DNA of 64,000 nucleotides, taken from contig JAUHYC010000003.1 of the NCBI GenBank assembly GCA_030426685.1, positions 115,142 through 179,141 on the forward strand, given 5' to 3'. A program made the position numbers and the translations under genes. The stretch comes from Alphaproteobacteria bacterium (lineage in GTDB: Bacteria; Pseudomonadota; Alphaproteobacteria; Rhodobacterales; Rhodobacteraceae). The notes under the pieces are model-generated. The model had not been told where the DNA came from. It ran no database searches and was given only the letters and a program-made list of their open reading frames with translations. Positions 27,193-37,071 of the stretch are shown here, piece by piece (positions within the stretch are counted from its first letter, which is position 1; the number at the start of each line of letters is the position of its first letter).

Positions 27193-27771
27193 ATGGCAAA
27201 ACTCTACTTCAACTACTCAACCATGAATGCGGGCAAATCGACCGTGTTGCTGCAAGCCTCGCACAATTACCGTGAGCGCGGCATGGATACCTATTTGATG
27301 ACCGCAGCCATCGACGGGCGCGCAGGTGAGGGCCGCATTGCATCGCGTATCGGCATTTCGGAACAGGCTGATACATTTCGCCCCGAGGACGATGTTTTTG
27401 CCATGATCGAAACGCGGTTGAACCAGAGTCCGGTTGCTTGTGTCTTCATCGATGAGGCCCAGTTTCTCTCTGAGGATCAGGTCTGGCAACTGGCGCGGGC
27501 GGTGGATGATCTGAAGGTTCCGGTTCTGGCCTACGGACTGCGGGTGGATTTTCAGGGCAAGCTGTTTCCCGGGTCCGCAGCCTTACTGGCGCTGGCTGAC
27601 GAAATGCGTGAGGTCCGCACCATCTGTGAATGTGGCCGCAAGGCGACGATGGTGATTCGGCAGGACGAAAGCGGTAATGCCATCACAGAAGGCGCGCAGG
27701 TACAGATTGGCGGGAACGAGACCTATGTCTCGCTCTGCCGTAAGCACTGGCGCGAAGCGGTGGGTACCTAG
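27193..27771 (+). CDS. tdk: thymidine kinase, class II
   Basis: Phosphorylates thymidine (and deoxyuridine) with ATP for dTMP salvage. A 192-residue enzyme of the TK1 type. Walker A is STMNAGKST near residue 9, the Walker-B-like FIDEAQFL supplies the catalytic Glu, and the C-terminal lasso has the zinc pair CECGRKA and CRKHW. The C-terminal stop shares a CTAG palindrome with the convergent hydroxyacid dehydrogenase gene. No clear Shine-Dalgarno precedes the ATG. Confidence 0.95.
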   Translation: MAKLYFNYSTMNAGKSTVLLQASHNYRERGMDTYLMTAAIDGRAGEGRIASRIGISEQADTFRPEDDVFAMIETRLNQSPVACVFIDEAQFLSEDQVWQLARAVDDLKVPVLAYGLRVDFQGKLFPGSAALLALADEMREVRTICECGRKATMVIRQDESGNAITEGAQVQIGGNETYVSLCRKHWREAVGT

Positions 27772-28718
27772 ACCGGGTTGGGCAACGGATGCCCGGCAAC
27801 AAACGCCGCGACATTGTCGAGCGCCATATGGCCCATGTCAGTGCGCACTTCTTCTGTAGCGGTACCCAGATGCGGCAGCAGAGTAACGTTCTGCATGTCA
27901 CGCAGAGCCTGAGGGACAGCGGGTTCGAATTCATAGACATCCAACCCAGCACCCGCAATTTGGCCCGTCTGCAAAGCCGCTATCAGGGCAGCTTCGTCCA
28001 CAACCTCACCACGCGCGATATTGATCAGGATGCCCGAGGTGTTCATGGCCGCCAAAACCTGTGCGTCAATCAGGTGGCGCGTCTCGGCACCGCCCGGAAC
28101 GGCCACCACAAGAAAATCCACCGAAGCGGCCAGTTCGCTCAGGTTGGGGATATATTGTGCCGTGAACTCAACGTCTTTCGGGCTGCGCGACTGATAGGCG
28201 ACATTCATACCAAATCCAAGGTGGCACCGTCGGGCAATGGCCTGCCCGATGCGGCCCATGCCCACAATTCCGACGCGCTTGTCCGTGACGTGATAGCCAA
28301 GCATCTGTGTCGGGTGCCAGCCCTGCCATTCACCCGAGCGCACCAGCCGCTCTCCCTCGCCCGCCCGACGGGCAGTCGACAGCAGCAAGGTCATGGCGAT
28401 GTCGGCGGTTGCATCTGTGACAGCACCCGGCGTGTTGGTGACGGCCACACCTGCAACGTGGGCGGCCTTCACGTCGATATGGTTATAGCCGACGCCAAAA
28501 TTGGCCAGCAGCTTGCAGCGCGGTACCGGCACTTGCGCAAAAACATGCTGTGAAAACTGATCACCCAATGTGGGAACGACCACGTCGAAATCGGTCAGAG
28601 CGCGCAGCATTTCCTCCTGCGACAGAGGCTGCGTACTGCTGCGGATTTCGACGTCGAACTCGGCACGGGCGCGCGCCTCGACGGCCGAAGTCATGGGGCG
28701 GGCAATCAGCAGCTTCAT
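27768..28718 (-). CDS. D-2-hydroxyacid dehydrogenase (glyoxylate/hydroxypyruvate reductase type)
   Basis: NAD(P)H-dependent reductase of 316 residues. The Rossmann motif is GMGRIGQAIARR (about 151-162), with the catalytic Arg-Glu-His set placed by ARGEVVDEAAL (Arg/Glu region) and LLPHLGTAT (His). FGVGYNHIDVKAA is the substrate-binding loop. It belongs to the GRHPR/GyaR group; the true substrate (glyoxylate, hydroxypyruvate or a 2-ketoacid) is not determined. Last gene of the proC-csaA operon, joined to csaA by a one-base stop/start overlap; convergent with tdk. Confidence 0.92.
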   Translation of the reverse strand: MKLLIARPMTSAVEARARAEFDVEIRSSTQPLSQEEMLRALTDFDVVVPTLGDQFSQHVFAQVPVPRCKLLANFGVGYNHIDVKAAHVAGVAVTNTPGAVTDATADIAMTLLLSTARRAGEGERLVRSGEWQGWHPTQMLGYHVTDKRVGIVGMGRIGQAIARRCHLGFGMNVAYQSRSPKDVEFTAQYIPNLSELAASVDFLVVAVPGGAETRHLIDAQVLAAMNTSGILINIARGEVVDEAALIAALQTGQIAGAGLDVYEFEPAVPQALRDMQNVTLLPHLGTATEEVRTDMGHMALDNVAAFVAGHPLPNPV

Positions 28719-29056
28719 CAGTGCATCCGCCCGCCGATAGGAACCTCTCCGTCCGGGCCGATCAGCACGATTTCTCCGTTTTCATCGGGCAGACCCAGAA
28801 CCAGCACCTCGGACATGAACTTGCCGATCTGGCGCGGCGGAAAGTTGACCACAGCCATCACCTGTTTCCCGACAAGTGACGCCGGATCGTAATGCGCGGT
28901 AACCTGGGCCGACGTTCTGCGTTCGCCGATCTCATCACCAAAATCGATCCACATCTTGATCGCGGGCTTGCGGGCCTCTGGGTAAGGCTCGGCACGGATC
29001 ACCTCTCCGACCCGGATATCGACTTTAAGGAAGTCGTCAAAAGAAATCTCACTCAC
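28718..29056 (-). CDS. csaA: tRNA-binding protein CsaA
   Basis: A 112-residue OB-fold protein made only of the tRNA-binding domain found at the C terminus of methionyl-tRNA synthetase and in CsaA. FLKVDIRVGEV, NFPPRQIGKFMSEVLVLG and the C-terminal PIGGRMH are diagnostic. In Bacillus CsaA has chaperone-like, tRNA-binding and secretion-related activity; the cellular role is still open. It overlaps proC by 8 bases and the hydroxyacid dehydrogenase by one base, so the three are one operon. Confidence 0.93.
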   Translation of the reverse strand: MSEISFDDFLKVDIRVGEVIRAEPYPEARKPAIKMWIDFGDEIGERRTSAQVTAHYDPASLVGKQVMAVVNFPPRQIGKFMSEVLVLGLPDENGEIVLIGPDGEVPIGGRMH

Positions 29057-29864
29057 GAGACAGCTCCTTGGAACGGTTGGTTGCGGCCTTGACGGCGCGA
29101 TACAGCAGGTCGGGGAACCCTTCCTCTTCGTGCATCAGCACTTCGAGCGCCGCCTGCGTGGTACCATTGGGAGAGGTCACATTGATCCGCAATTGCGAGG
29201 GGTCCTCATCAGCGGCCATCGCCAGCGCCCCCGCCCCAGCCACCGTGGATTTGGCCAGTTTCATTGCCAGCTCCTTGGGCAAACCATGCGCCTCACCCGC
29301 CTTGGCCAGCGTTTCGATCAGGTAGAACACATAGGCGGGACCTGAACCGCTGACCCCGGTGACGGCATCCATCTGGCTCTCGTCGTCCAGCAAAACGGTC
29401 TCACCGATGGCCGATAGCAGATTCTCAGCCAGGGATATGTCGGCCTTCGAGGTATTGCCATTCCCGATCAGCGCCGTGATTCCCTGCCGCACCGCTGCAG
29501 GTGTGTTTGGCATCGCGCGGACGATGGGCGTATCTGCCCCCAACACGTTTTCGAATGTGGCCAGTGAGGTGCCTGCCGCAACAGAAATGAACAGACTGCC
29601 ACCACCGCCCAGCGCCTGAATGGCAGGCAGGGCTTCGCCCATCATCTGCGGCTTTACGGCCACCAGAACCACTGCGGGTGATTCAGGAAGGGGCGTATTG
29701 ATGTTGACGCCCTGCGCCTTCAACCAGTCCGAAGGATAGGGATCGATGACCCAGACCGATGCGGCAGGCAAGCCATGGTCCAGCCACCCCGCAAGCATGG
29801 CCGATCCCATTTTACCGCAACCCAAGAGCACAAGCCCCTGTTCCGCGACGCGTGACATATCCAT
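29049..29864 (-). CDS. proC: pyrroline-5-carboxylate reductase
   Basis: Last enzyme of proline synthesis: reduces 1-pyrroline-5-carboxylate to proline with NAD(P)H. The 271-residue chain has GCGKMGSAML at the N-terminal Rossmann fold, MPNTPAAVRQG (substrate region) and the C-terminal dimerisation signature DAVTGVSGSGPAYVFYLIE. First gene of a three-gene operon with csaA and a hydroxyacid dehydrogenase. A second, distant ProC-like paralog lies at 43931-44686. Confidence 0.95.
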   Translation of the reverse strand: MDMSRVAEQGLVLLGCGKMGSAMLAGWLDHGLPAASVWVIDPYPSDWLKAQGVNINTPLPESPAVVLVAVKPQMMGEALPAIQALGGGGSLFISVAAGTSLATFENVLGADTPIVRAMPNTPAAVRQGITALIGNGNTSKADISLAENLLSAIGETVLLDDESQMDAVTGVSGSGPAYVFYLIETLAKAGEAHGLPKELAMKLAKSTVAGAGALAMAADEDPSQLRINVTSPNGTTQAALEVLMHEEEGFPDLLYRAVKAATNRSKELSRE

Positions 29865-29897
29865 GATTGCCCCTCCCCTGTGGTTCGGGGCAAAGCT

Positions 29898-30398
29898 TTA
29901 CGCGCGGCCGTAGGCCTCTGCAATGGCGACTTGCATCGCCTCTTCCGGGTCGCGATTGCCCCAGGTGACCAGTTGGATCGCCGGGTAATAGCGCTCGGCG
30001 CTCAGCACGGCGGCGGTGATCATCGTGTCGATCTGTTCCGGGCTGGCCATCTGGCCTCCGGCCAGCACCAGGCCGTAACGATAGACCATCAGTTTCTGAT
30101 TGGCCCAGTAAGTAAACGCCCCGGCCCAGCACTGATCGTTCATCTTGTTCAACAACTCATAGAGCTCGGCTTCGCGCTCGGCTGGAGGCTCCATCTCGAA
30201 GGAGCATACCATCCGCAGAGTTTCATCATAGTTGGACCATGCCAAAGTGATCGAGTATGTGCGCCACTGACCTTCGACAGCCATGGCGATCTGATCATCC
30301 CCGATCCGGTCAAAGTCCCAGTCGTGATGTTCGGCAAGATGTTCAACAATATCGATAGGATGAAGGTCTTCTTCGAGAAACTGCTCGGAAAGGGCCAT
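29898..30398 (-). CDS. YbjN domain-containing protein
   Basis: A 166-residue acidic soluble protein. DFDRIGDDQIAMAVEGQWRT and the later EAELYELLNKMND match the YbjN/sensory-transduction-regulator-like fold, which resembles type III secretion chaperones. E. coli YbjN is linked to motility and stress phenotypes. In Rhodobacterales it commonly lies just upstream of proC, as here (about 33 bases). GGTGG before the ATG is a plausible binding site. Specific partner unknown. Confidence 0.85.
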   Translation of the reverse strand: MALSEQFLEEDLHPIDIVEHLAEHHDWDFDRIGDDQIAMAVEGQWRTYSITLAWSNYDETLRMVCSFEMEPPAEREAELYELLNKMNDQCWAGAFTYWANQKLMVYRYGLVLAGGQMASPEQIDTMITAAVLSAERYYPAIQLVTWGNRDPEEAMQVAIAEAYGRA

Positions 30399-30721
30399 AA
30401 TGCCACCTCACTACTTTCTAGCATTTTGGGGCTGGCAGCGCCCCAGCGCTAGTTGCCTGCTCTACAAGCCGGGCTTCCCCCATGGGCCTGTACTAAATAT
30501 GGTGCGATGTGGGTGCTACTCTGGCAACCCCCATTTTTGGGGATAACAGCAATAAGTTGTGGACAGTTGGCAACGGCCATCAAAATATTGGCATCGGATG
30601 CAGCTTTGTCTTGATTAATTCCTGCGGCGCGTCAAAATCCCCTTCACCGCACAAGCCGAAGCCGGATTGCGCGGGTGGTTGTTTTTGTCCCAAAGCCTGA
30701 AAAGTGCGAAACACAGAGGTG
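30399..30721. other. intergenic region upstream of the YbjN gene
   Basis: A 323-base stretch between two minus-strand genes. It contains the YbjN-gene promoter region by position and two hairpins: GGGGC-GCTGCCA-GCCCC just inside the leader (about 30427-30445) and a CCCCCATTTTTGGGG palindrome near 30530. I see no RNA gene or ORF worth listing. Confidence 0.4.
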
Positions 30722-30970
30722 TTATTTGGTCAGCTTTGCCTCTAGTTCGGCAATACGCTGCTCCAGCGCGGCGTTTTCTTCGCGCGCTTTCTGGGCCATC
30801 GCACGCACGGCATCAAACTCTTCGCGTGTTACAAAATCGCGGTCGGCCAGCCAGCGGTCCATCATCGATTTCATCGCGTTTTCCGCCTCTTCCCGCGCAC
30901 CCTGAGCCACACCCATGGCGTTGGTCATCAGTTGAGACATATCGTCCAGAATCTTGTTGCGGGTTTGCAT
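30722..30970 (-). CDS. ubiK: ubiquinone biosynthesis accessory factor UbiK family (BMFP)
   Basis: An 82-residue protein, all helical: an amphipathic N-terminal helix (residues 1-35, with LDDMSQLMTNAMG) and a C-terminal coiled coil (about 50-82, ARAMAQKAREENAALEQRI type). This is the YqiC/UbiK membrane-fusogenic family; E. coli UbiK trimerises and aids the aerobic UbiJ-UbiK step of ubiquinone synthesis. Divergent from lgt with 97 bases between starts. Confidence 0.88.
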   Translation of the reverse strand: MQTRNKILDDMSQLMTNAMGVAQGAREEAENAMKSMMDRWLADRDFVTREEFDAVRAMAQKAREENAALEQRIAELEAKLTK

Positions 30971-31067
30971 AGGCTTTCTCCGAATAAACGATTGCCCTCT
31001 ATATGGGTAAAGAATGGCCCGGGCTCAAGGTTGACTTGCCCCGCAAACCCCGGGCAATGAGACGCAC

Positions 31068-31955
31068 ATGCAGGCTGTTCTGAATTTCCCCGATCTGTCG
31101 CCCGAATTGTTCTCGATCTCGCTGTTCGGGATGGAGTTCGCCCTGAGGTGGTACGCGCTGGCCTATATCGTCGGCATTCTGATCGCGTGGCGCATGGCAC
31201 TGGTGGCGCTGCGGCGGCCCACGCTCTGGGCAGATGAGGCACCGCCGATGAAGCCCGAGCAGCTTGAGGATCTGGTCACCTGGATCATCCTTGGGGTCAT
31301 TCTTGGCGGGCGGCTGGGCTTTGTCCTGTTCTATCAACCAGCCTACTACCTGTCGCACCCGGTCGAGATTCTGATGGTCTGGCAGGGTGGAATGGCGTTT
31401 CATGGCGGATTGTTGGGTGTTGTAATCGCCACCTATCTGTATGGCCGGCGCCATCAGGTTCCGATTCTGTCACTGGGCGATCTTGTGGCCCATACGGTAC
31501 CGCCCGGCCTGCTGCTGGGACGCTTGGCGAACTTCACCAATGCTGAGCTCTGGGGTCGACCGAGTGAGCTGCCATGGGCCGTGATTTTTCCCGGCCCTGC
31601 CGCGCAGAATTGCCCCGATGTGGTCGCTGGAATGTGCGCCCGTCACCCTTCGCAACTCTATGAAGCCGTTCTCGAGGGGCTGTTGCTGGGTGCCTTGCTG
31701 ATCTGGCTTGCCTATCGGCGTGGGGCCTTTCGCAAGCCCGGTCTCATCATGGGGGTCTTTCTTGCCGGCTACGGCGCATCGCGGTTCTTCGTCGAGTTCT
31801 TTCGCCAACCAGATGCGCAGTTTGTCTCGCCCGGCAACCCTCTGGGGTTGGCGTGGCATGTGGGCGGTTATGGCCTGACGATGGGGCAATTGCTGTCCTT
31901 GCCGATGATCGCACTTGGCTTGTGGTTCACCCTCAAGGCTCGGCGCGTAACATGA
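31068..31955 (+). CDS. lgt: prolipoprotein diacylglyceryl transferase
   Basis: Transfers diacylglycerol from phosphatidylglycerol to the lipobox Cys of prelipoproteins; it would act on the lipoproteins in this window. The 295-residue chain has seven membrane helices. The Lgt signature [15 protein letters not shown] is present, as are [13 protein letters not shown] (H/Y region) and GGMAFHGGL. It overlaps the MidA-type gene by ATGA and begins a three-gene operon with pgeF. Confidence 0.96.
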   Translation: MQAVLNFPDLSPELFSISLFGMEFALRWYALAYIVGILIAWRMALVALRRPTLWADEAPPMKPEQLEDLVTWIILGVILGGRLGFVLFYQPAYYLSHPVEILMVWQGGMAFHGGLLGVVIATYLYGRRHQVPILSLGDLVAHTVPPGLLLGRLANFTNAELWGRPSELPWAVIFPGPAAQNCPDVVAGMCARHPSQLYEAVLEGLLLGALLIWLAYRRGAFRKPGLIMGVFLAGYGASRFFVEFFRQPDAQFVSPGNPLGLAWHVGGYGLTMGQLLSLPMIALGLWFTLKARRVT

Positions 31956-33019
31956 GCGTGAAGGATCATCTGCTGAACCGCATACGGAATGATGGCCCGC
32001 TGACCATCGCAGATTACATGACTGAATGCCTGTTGCATCCGGTGTATGGCTACTACACCACTCGGGACCCGCTCGGCGTGCAGGGTGATTTCATCACCGC
32101 CCCGGAAATCAGCCAAATGTTCGGAGAACTGATTGGTCTTTCCCTAGCGCAGGCCTGGCTGGATCAGGGTCAACCGGAGAGGATTGCGCTGGTCGAGCTT
32201 GGACCGGGACGCGGCACTCTGATGGCCGACATCCTGCGGTCCACGCGTCAGGTTCCGGGGTTTCACGAGACGGTCAGCATCACTTTGCTCGAAGCCTCTC
32301 TCACCCTGCGCGATGTTCAGGCCGACACCCTGAAAGACTATGCGCCCCGATGGATCGATGAGATCAGCGGCCTGCCCGACCTTCCGCTGTTTCTGGTAGC
32401 CAACGAGTTCTTCGACGCGCTGCCCATCCGACAGTTTCTTCGCGATGGTGAGGGATGGCGCGAGCGGTTGATCGGGCTCGAAGGGAATGCGCTTTCTTTC
32501 GGTCTCGGTCCGCGGACCCCACAAAAGGCACTGGAAGATCGACTTGCGGATACGCATGACGGTGATCTCGTTGAGCATTGCGCCGCAGCCAAACCCCTTC
32601 TGGAGCACATCGCGACGCAAATCGCGCGGAGCGGCGGGGCTGCGCTGATTATCGATTATGGCGATTGGCACTCGCTGGGGGATACCTTGCAGGCGCTTCG
32701 GGTGCATGAATCCACCGATCCACTGGAAGCACCGGGCCAGGCCGACCTGACAGCGCATGTGGATTTCGAAACTCTGGCATTCGCCGCCCGCTCTGCCGGA
32801 TGCACCTACACGCGGCTTACACCGCAAGGTGTGTTTCTGGAGCGGCTCGGGATCACTGCCCGTGCGCAAACACTTGCCGCCTCGCTAAGCGGTCTGCAAC
32901 TTGAGACGCTGATCGCCGCACATCGACGGTTGACGCATCCCGATGAAATGGGAAACCTGTTCAAGGTAATGGGCCTGTACCCACCCCACGCCGCGCCGCC
33001 ACCGGGACTAGAGCCATGA
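31952..33019 (+). CDS. SAM-dependent methyltransferase, MidA/NDUFAF7 family
   Basis: A 355-residue class I methyltransferase of the DUF185 family. [16 protein letters not shown] is the SAM-binding motif [16 protein letters not shown] and [10 protein letters not shown] lie in the family-specific N-terminal region, and [10 protein letters not shown] is a conserved loop. The mitochondrial homolog NDUFAF7 dimethylates an arginine of a complex I subunit; a complex I role in this bacterium is inference. The true start is the ATG overlapping the lgt stop, not an earlier frame entry. Joined to pgeF by a 4-base overlap. Confidence 0.9.
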   Translation: MSVKDHLLNRIRNDGPLTIADYMTECLLHPVYGYYTTRDPLGVQGDFITAPEISQMFGELIGLSLAQAWLDQGQPERIALVELGPGRGTLMADILRSTRQVPGFHETVSITLLEASLTLRDVQADTLKDYAPRWIDEISGLPDLPLFLVANEFFDALPIRQFLRDGEGWRERLIGLEGNALSFGLGPRTPQKALEDRLADTHDGDLVEHCAAAKPLLEHIATQIARSGGAALIIDYGDWHSLGDTLQALRVHESTDPLEAPGQADLTAHVDFETLAFAARSAGCTYTRLTPQGVFLERLGITARAQTLAASLSGLQLETLIAAHRRLTHPDEMGNLFKVMGLYPPHAAPPPGLEP

Positions 33020-33774
33020 CACTGGAAATTCTGACCTCAGACCTTCTGTCGCCTGTTCGGCACGGTTTTTTCAGCCGCCGTGGCGGCGCATCCTCCGGCA
33101 TATTCTCGGGCCTGAATTGCGGCACGGGGTCGTCGGATCTGGCCGAGGTGGTCGCGCTGAATCGCAAACGCGTGGCCGAAGCGATGGATGTCGCACCCGA
33201 AGCTATGATCGGAGTGCATCAGGTCCATTCTCCGACCGTTGTAACGGTCGAGGGGCCGCTTGTCGGCGACAAACCCAAAGCCGATGCCGTGGTCACTGCG
33301 ACACCGGGGCTGGCGCTCACGATTCTGACTGCAGATTGCCAGCCGGTTCTTTTTGCGGATGCTGACGCAAATGTGATCGGTGCAGCGCATGCGGGATGGC
33401 GGGGAGCTTTGGATGGCGTTCTGGAGGCCACTTTGGACGCAATGGAGGCATTGGGCGCCCGGCGCGAGAACACGGTCGCCGTGATCGGCCCGACAATCTC
33501 GCAGCAGGCCTACGAAGTCGGGCCTGAATTTCTGGACGATTTCATGGCAGACTCGCCTGACAACACGCGATTCTTTGCAAACGGGCAAGGTGACCGGTTG
33601 CAGTTCGATCTGCCCGCCTTTGGCCTGCACCGGCTGCGCCAGTCCGGAATCGGCCAGGCAGAATGGACCCGGCATTGCACTTATTCCGATCCCGACCGGT
33701 TTTTTTCTTATAGACGGTCAACCCATGCCAATGAGGCTGATTACGGCCGCCTGATTTCAGCCATCAGATTGTAA
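33016..33774 (+). CDS. pgeF: peptidoglycan editing factor PgeF (YfiH/multicopper-oxidase-like)
   Basis: A 252-residue single-domain protein of the DUF152/laccase-domain family. GFFSRRGGASSGIFSGLNCG is the conserved N-terminal loop; TADCQPVLFAD, AHAGWRG and the late RHCTYSDPDRFFSYRR contain the conserved Cys/His metal-binding residues. In E. coli it hydrolyses wrongly joined muropeptides (PgeF), while homologs such as FAMIN are purine-nucleoside enzymes. Overlaps the MidA gene by ATGA. Confidence 0.92.
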   Translation: MTLEILTSDLLSPVRHGFFSRRGGASSGIFSGLNCGTGSSDLAEVVALNRKRVAEAMDVAPEAMIGVHQVHSPTVVTVEGPLVGDKPKADAVVTATPGLALTILTADCQPVLFADADANVIGAAHAGWRGALDGVLEATLDAMEALGARRENTVAVIGPTISQQAYEVGPEFLDDFMADSPDNTRFFANGQGDRLQFDLPAFGLHRLRQSGIGQAEWTRHCTYSDPDRFFSYRRSTHANEADYGRLISAIRL

Positions 33775-34044
33775 GTTTTGCCCCAATTAAGGCAGCTTTG
33801 CCCAGATTCCGCCACATTTGTTGTGTTTATCTGAATCAGAATCGTCTCAAATTTTTACCGATGCTCAGACGGTTACCTGTCTTCAGGGTGATCTGGCACC
33901 TGACACACAATTAAAGAGGTACGCAAAACCTTCATTTGTCCTCAATTCATCCCGGAACAGCCTTATGGGCGCCTCAAATCAGCGTCATCTAAGGTTCATA
34001 AACGGAATCAGGGGCGGTTTGCTCCATCGAAGCAGGACAAAAAT

Positions 34045-34173
34045 ATGAAACAGAAATCACGCTTTCTCAGTGCCGTTTTCGCGGCTGTCAGGGATCAGGA
34101 ACCGGAAATGCCCTGGAAGCGGGTTTCAAGTCACTCAGTCAGAGTCGCGCGCCGTCTGGCCGCAAAACGCTGA
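34045..34173 (+). CDS. small basic protein (42 residues)
   Basis: ATG at 34045 has AGGA about 10 bases upstream. The peptide has an amphipathic N-terminal helix (SRFLSAVFAAVRDQ), a central MPWKR and a basic C-terminal half (RVARRLAAKR). I have a vague memory of short Rhodobacterales proteins with an MPW-R core, but cannot name a family. Strand, binding site and codon use fit coding; no other ORF competes. A GAGACC/GGTCTC hairpin follows at 34189-34207. Confidence 0.5.
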   Translation: MKQKSRFLSAVFAAVRDQEPEMPWKRVSSHSVRVARRLAAKR

Positions 34174-34500
34174 CTAGCAGACCCCAACGAGACCAGCTGC
34201 CGGTCTCATAGGGCAAGGCGCACATCGGATATAGCTCCGGTTCGGTGTGTGAGGTCGCAGATGGGATGCGATCTTGTTTCGGAGTGTGTCTGCGCGGGCA
34301 ATTGATGCCTGCGGTTTACGAGTTTGTCTGGGGGGTCAAGAACTTGGCCAAAATATTGCTGTTTTCATTCGCGGCGCGGCGCCTTTGCGGCGAGCTTCTC
34401 GCGTATGCCCTTCTGTTTAAAGACAAAGAACAAGGTCGTCTGGCGGGACTGCACGGGGGTTCAACCCGTTCAGGCGAGATTTAGAGGGGACGGAATACAC
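34174..34500. other. leader region of the Hint-domain gene
   Basis: A 327-base stretch with no credible gene. It holds the GAGACC-GGTCTC hairpin (34189-34207; 7-base loop, no T-tract) and a probable long 5' leader. GAGGGGA lies about 12 bases before the ATG at 34501. The 270 bases before the small ORF (33775-34044) are likewise non-coding. Confidence 0.4.
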
Positions 34501-35283
34501 ATGGCTATTCCAAATACACTGGCCCGCGCGGCCAGAAACGCGGTTGAAACGTCTGCCCTGTTGCGCGAGGCACCTCGCCCGACAACAACACCAAAGGCGC
34601 AGTTGCGGCGCTATGAAGTCAGCTCATTGCTGAAAAACGGGGATATTTCGCAAACCCGCCATATCGCACCGGCCTTACCAATGTTCGAAGATGCATTCTG
34701 CGCCTTCACGCGTGGCTCGCTGGTGGAAACTTCGCAAGGCCCTTTAGCCATTGAGGATCTGCTGCCCGGTGATGAGGTCCTGACGCAGGACGGATCATCC
34801 GAAACTGTACTTTGGAAGGGATCGGTCACGCTGATTCCAGGGCGCGAGGACTCTCGCGGGCGCACCCGTCCGCTGACCAGGATCATGGCCGACACCTTTG
34901 GCATGCAAAAGCCGATGTCCGGTGTCATTGCCGGCCCTGCCGCACGGTTGCTCGGCGTACCCGCGCATCTGCGGCACCTGAACGGCGGCCTGCCCATGCT
35001 GACACCGGTGCACGAGTTTCAGGACGGCATGAGTGTCATCGAAACATTGCCGCCAACTCCGGTCGAATTGTTTCACATTTGCGTTGCACGCCATTCGGTC
35101 ATTCGTGTGGACGGGCTGCAGTTCGAGACATACCATCCGGGTGTCAATGCGGTGCGAATGATCAGCCACTCCTTGCGTTCGATCTATTTGAATCTATTCT
35201 CGCATGTCGAATCGCTGAGTGATTTCGGCCCGTTGCTGTTGCCGCGTGCCGGAGACGGTGAATTTGACGCGATCACCGCTTAA
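34501..35283 (+). CDS. Hint-domain protein
   Basis: A 260-residue protein. After about 65 residues of disordered N terminus, CAFTRGSLVETSQGPLAIEDL-type sequence (about residues 65-100) starts a Hint (Hedgehog/intein) module: a catalytic-type Cys, the ExLxxGDxVxT loop (LLPGDEVLTQDG) and a later HLRHLNG. Hint domains self-cleave, but no C-terminal Asn-Cys extein junction is visible, so it may be non-splicing. Roseobacters carry several such free-standing Hint proteins of unknown role. No signal peptide is clear. Confidence 0.8.
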   Translation: MAIPNTLARAARNAVETSALLREAPRPTTTPKAQLRRYEVSSLLKNGDISQTRHIAPALPMFEDAFCAFTRGSLVETSQGPLAIEDLLPGDEVLTQDGSSETVLWKGSVTLIPGREDSRGRTRPLTRIMADTFGMQKPMSGVIAGPAARLLGVPAHLRHLNGGLPMLTPVHEFQDGMSVIETLPPTPVELFHICVARHSVIRVDGLQFETYHPGVNAVRMISHSLRSIYLNLFSHVESLSDFGPLLLPRAGDGEFDAITA

Positions 35284-35401
35284 TATATTAATGATTACTG
35301 CAATTGTGGGGGCAACATGCAGCTGTTACTGAGTTGGATTTTTTATTTAGCGGTGGTGGCCGTATTGCCACCCTGCCCCGTCGAACAAAACAATGTCGGG
35401 C

Positions 35402-35902
35402 TCAGGCCGTCCGGTTCATCCGGTCTTCCAGGACGTCAAATGGTACGCCTGGCTCGTCTTTTGCGCCTCGGATAACAAGCGAAGTTTTTACGCTGGCCAC
35501 ATTTGGGGTGGTCAGCAATTCGCCCGTTAGGAACTGCTGAAAACTGCTGAGATCGGGTGCGACGCATTTCAGGATGAAATCCACCTCACCATTCAGCATG
35601 TGGCATTCGCGAACCAGCGGCCATTCCGCGCAACGGGCCTCAAAAGCGCTGAGTTCCGTTTCGGCCTGGCTCTCCAGTCCGACCATGGCAAAGACCTGCA
35701 CTTCGAATCCCAGCTCGCGGGCATTAACCTCAGCGTGGTAGCCGCGGATATACCCTGAATCCTCCAGCGTTCGAACGCGCCGCAGGCAGGGTGGAGCTGA
35801 AATACCGACACGTTTCGCAAGCTCGACGTTGGTCATCCGACCATCCGCCTGAAGCTCTGCCAGAATCTTGCGATCGATTTCATCCAGCCGAGTCGTGACC
35901 AT
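35402..35902 (-). CDS. Lrp/AsnC family transcriptional regulator
   Basis: A 166-residue regulator. The N-terminal winged HTH (about 1-55) contains ILAELQADGRMTNVELAKRV and the recognition helix APPCLRRVRTLED; the C-terminal RAM effector domain (about 70-150) has GEVDFILKCVAPD. Effectors are usually amino acids; none can be assigned. It is divergent from trxB, with 226 bases between starts, and may control itself, trxB, or both. Confidence 0.92.
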   Translation of the reverse strand: MVTTRLDEIDRKILAELQADGRMTNVELAKRVGISAPPCLRRVRTLEDSGYIRGYHAEVNARELGFEVQVFAMVGLESQAETELSAFEARCAEWPLVRECHMLNGEVDFILKCVAPDLSSFQQFLTGELLTTPNVASVKTSLVIRGAKDEPGVPFDVLEDRMNRTA

Positions 35903-37070
<1,168 letters not shown>

Positions 37071-37071
37071 A

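Noticed and set aside
30530..30570. DnaA-box-like GGGGATAA and TGTGGACA, as a candidate replication origin
   Set aside because: Only two weak matches to TTATCCACA, no dnaA or cluster of boxes, and only a modest AT bias.
35316..35401. Short ORF starting ATGCAGCTG after the Hint gene
   Set aside because: It runs into the 3' end of the Lrp gene, has no good ribosome site and no conserved features.
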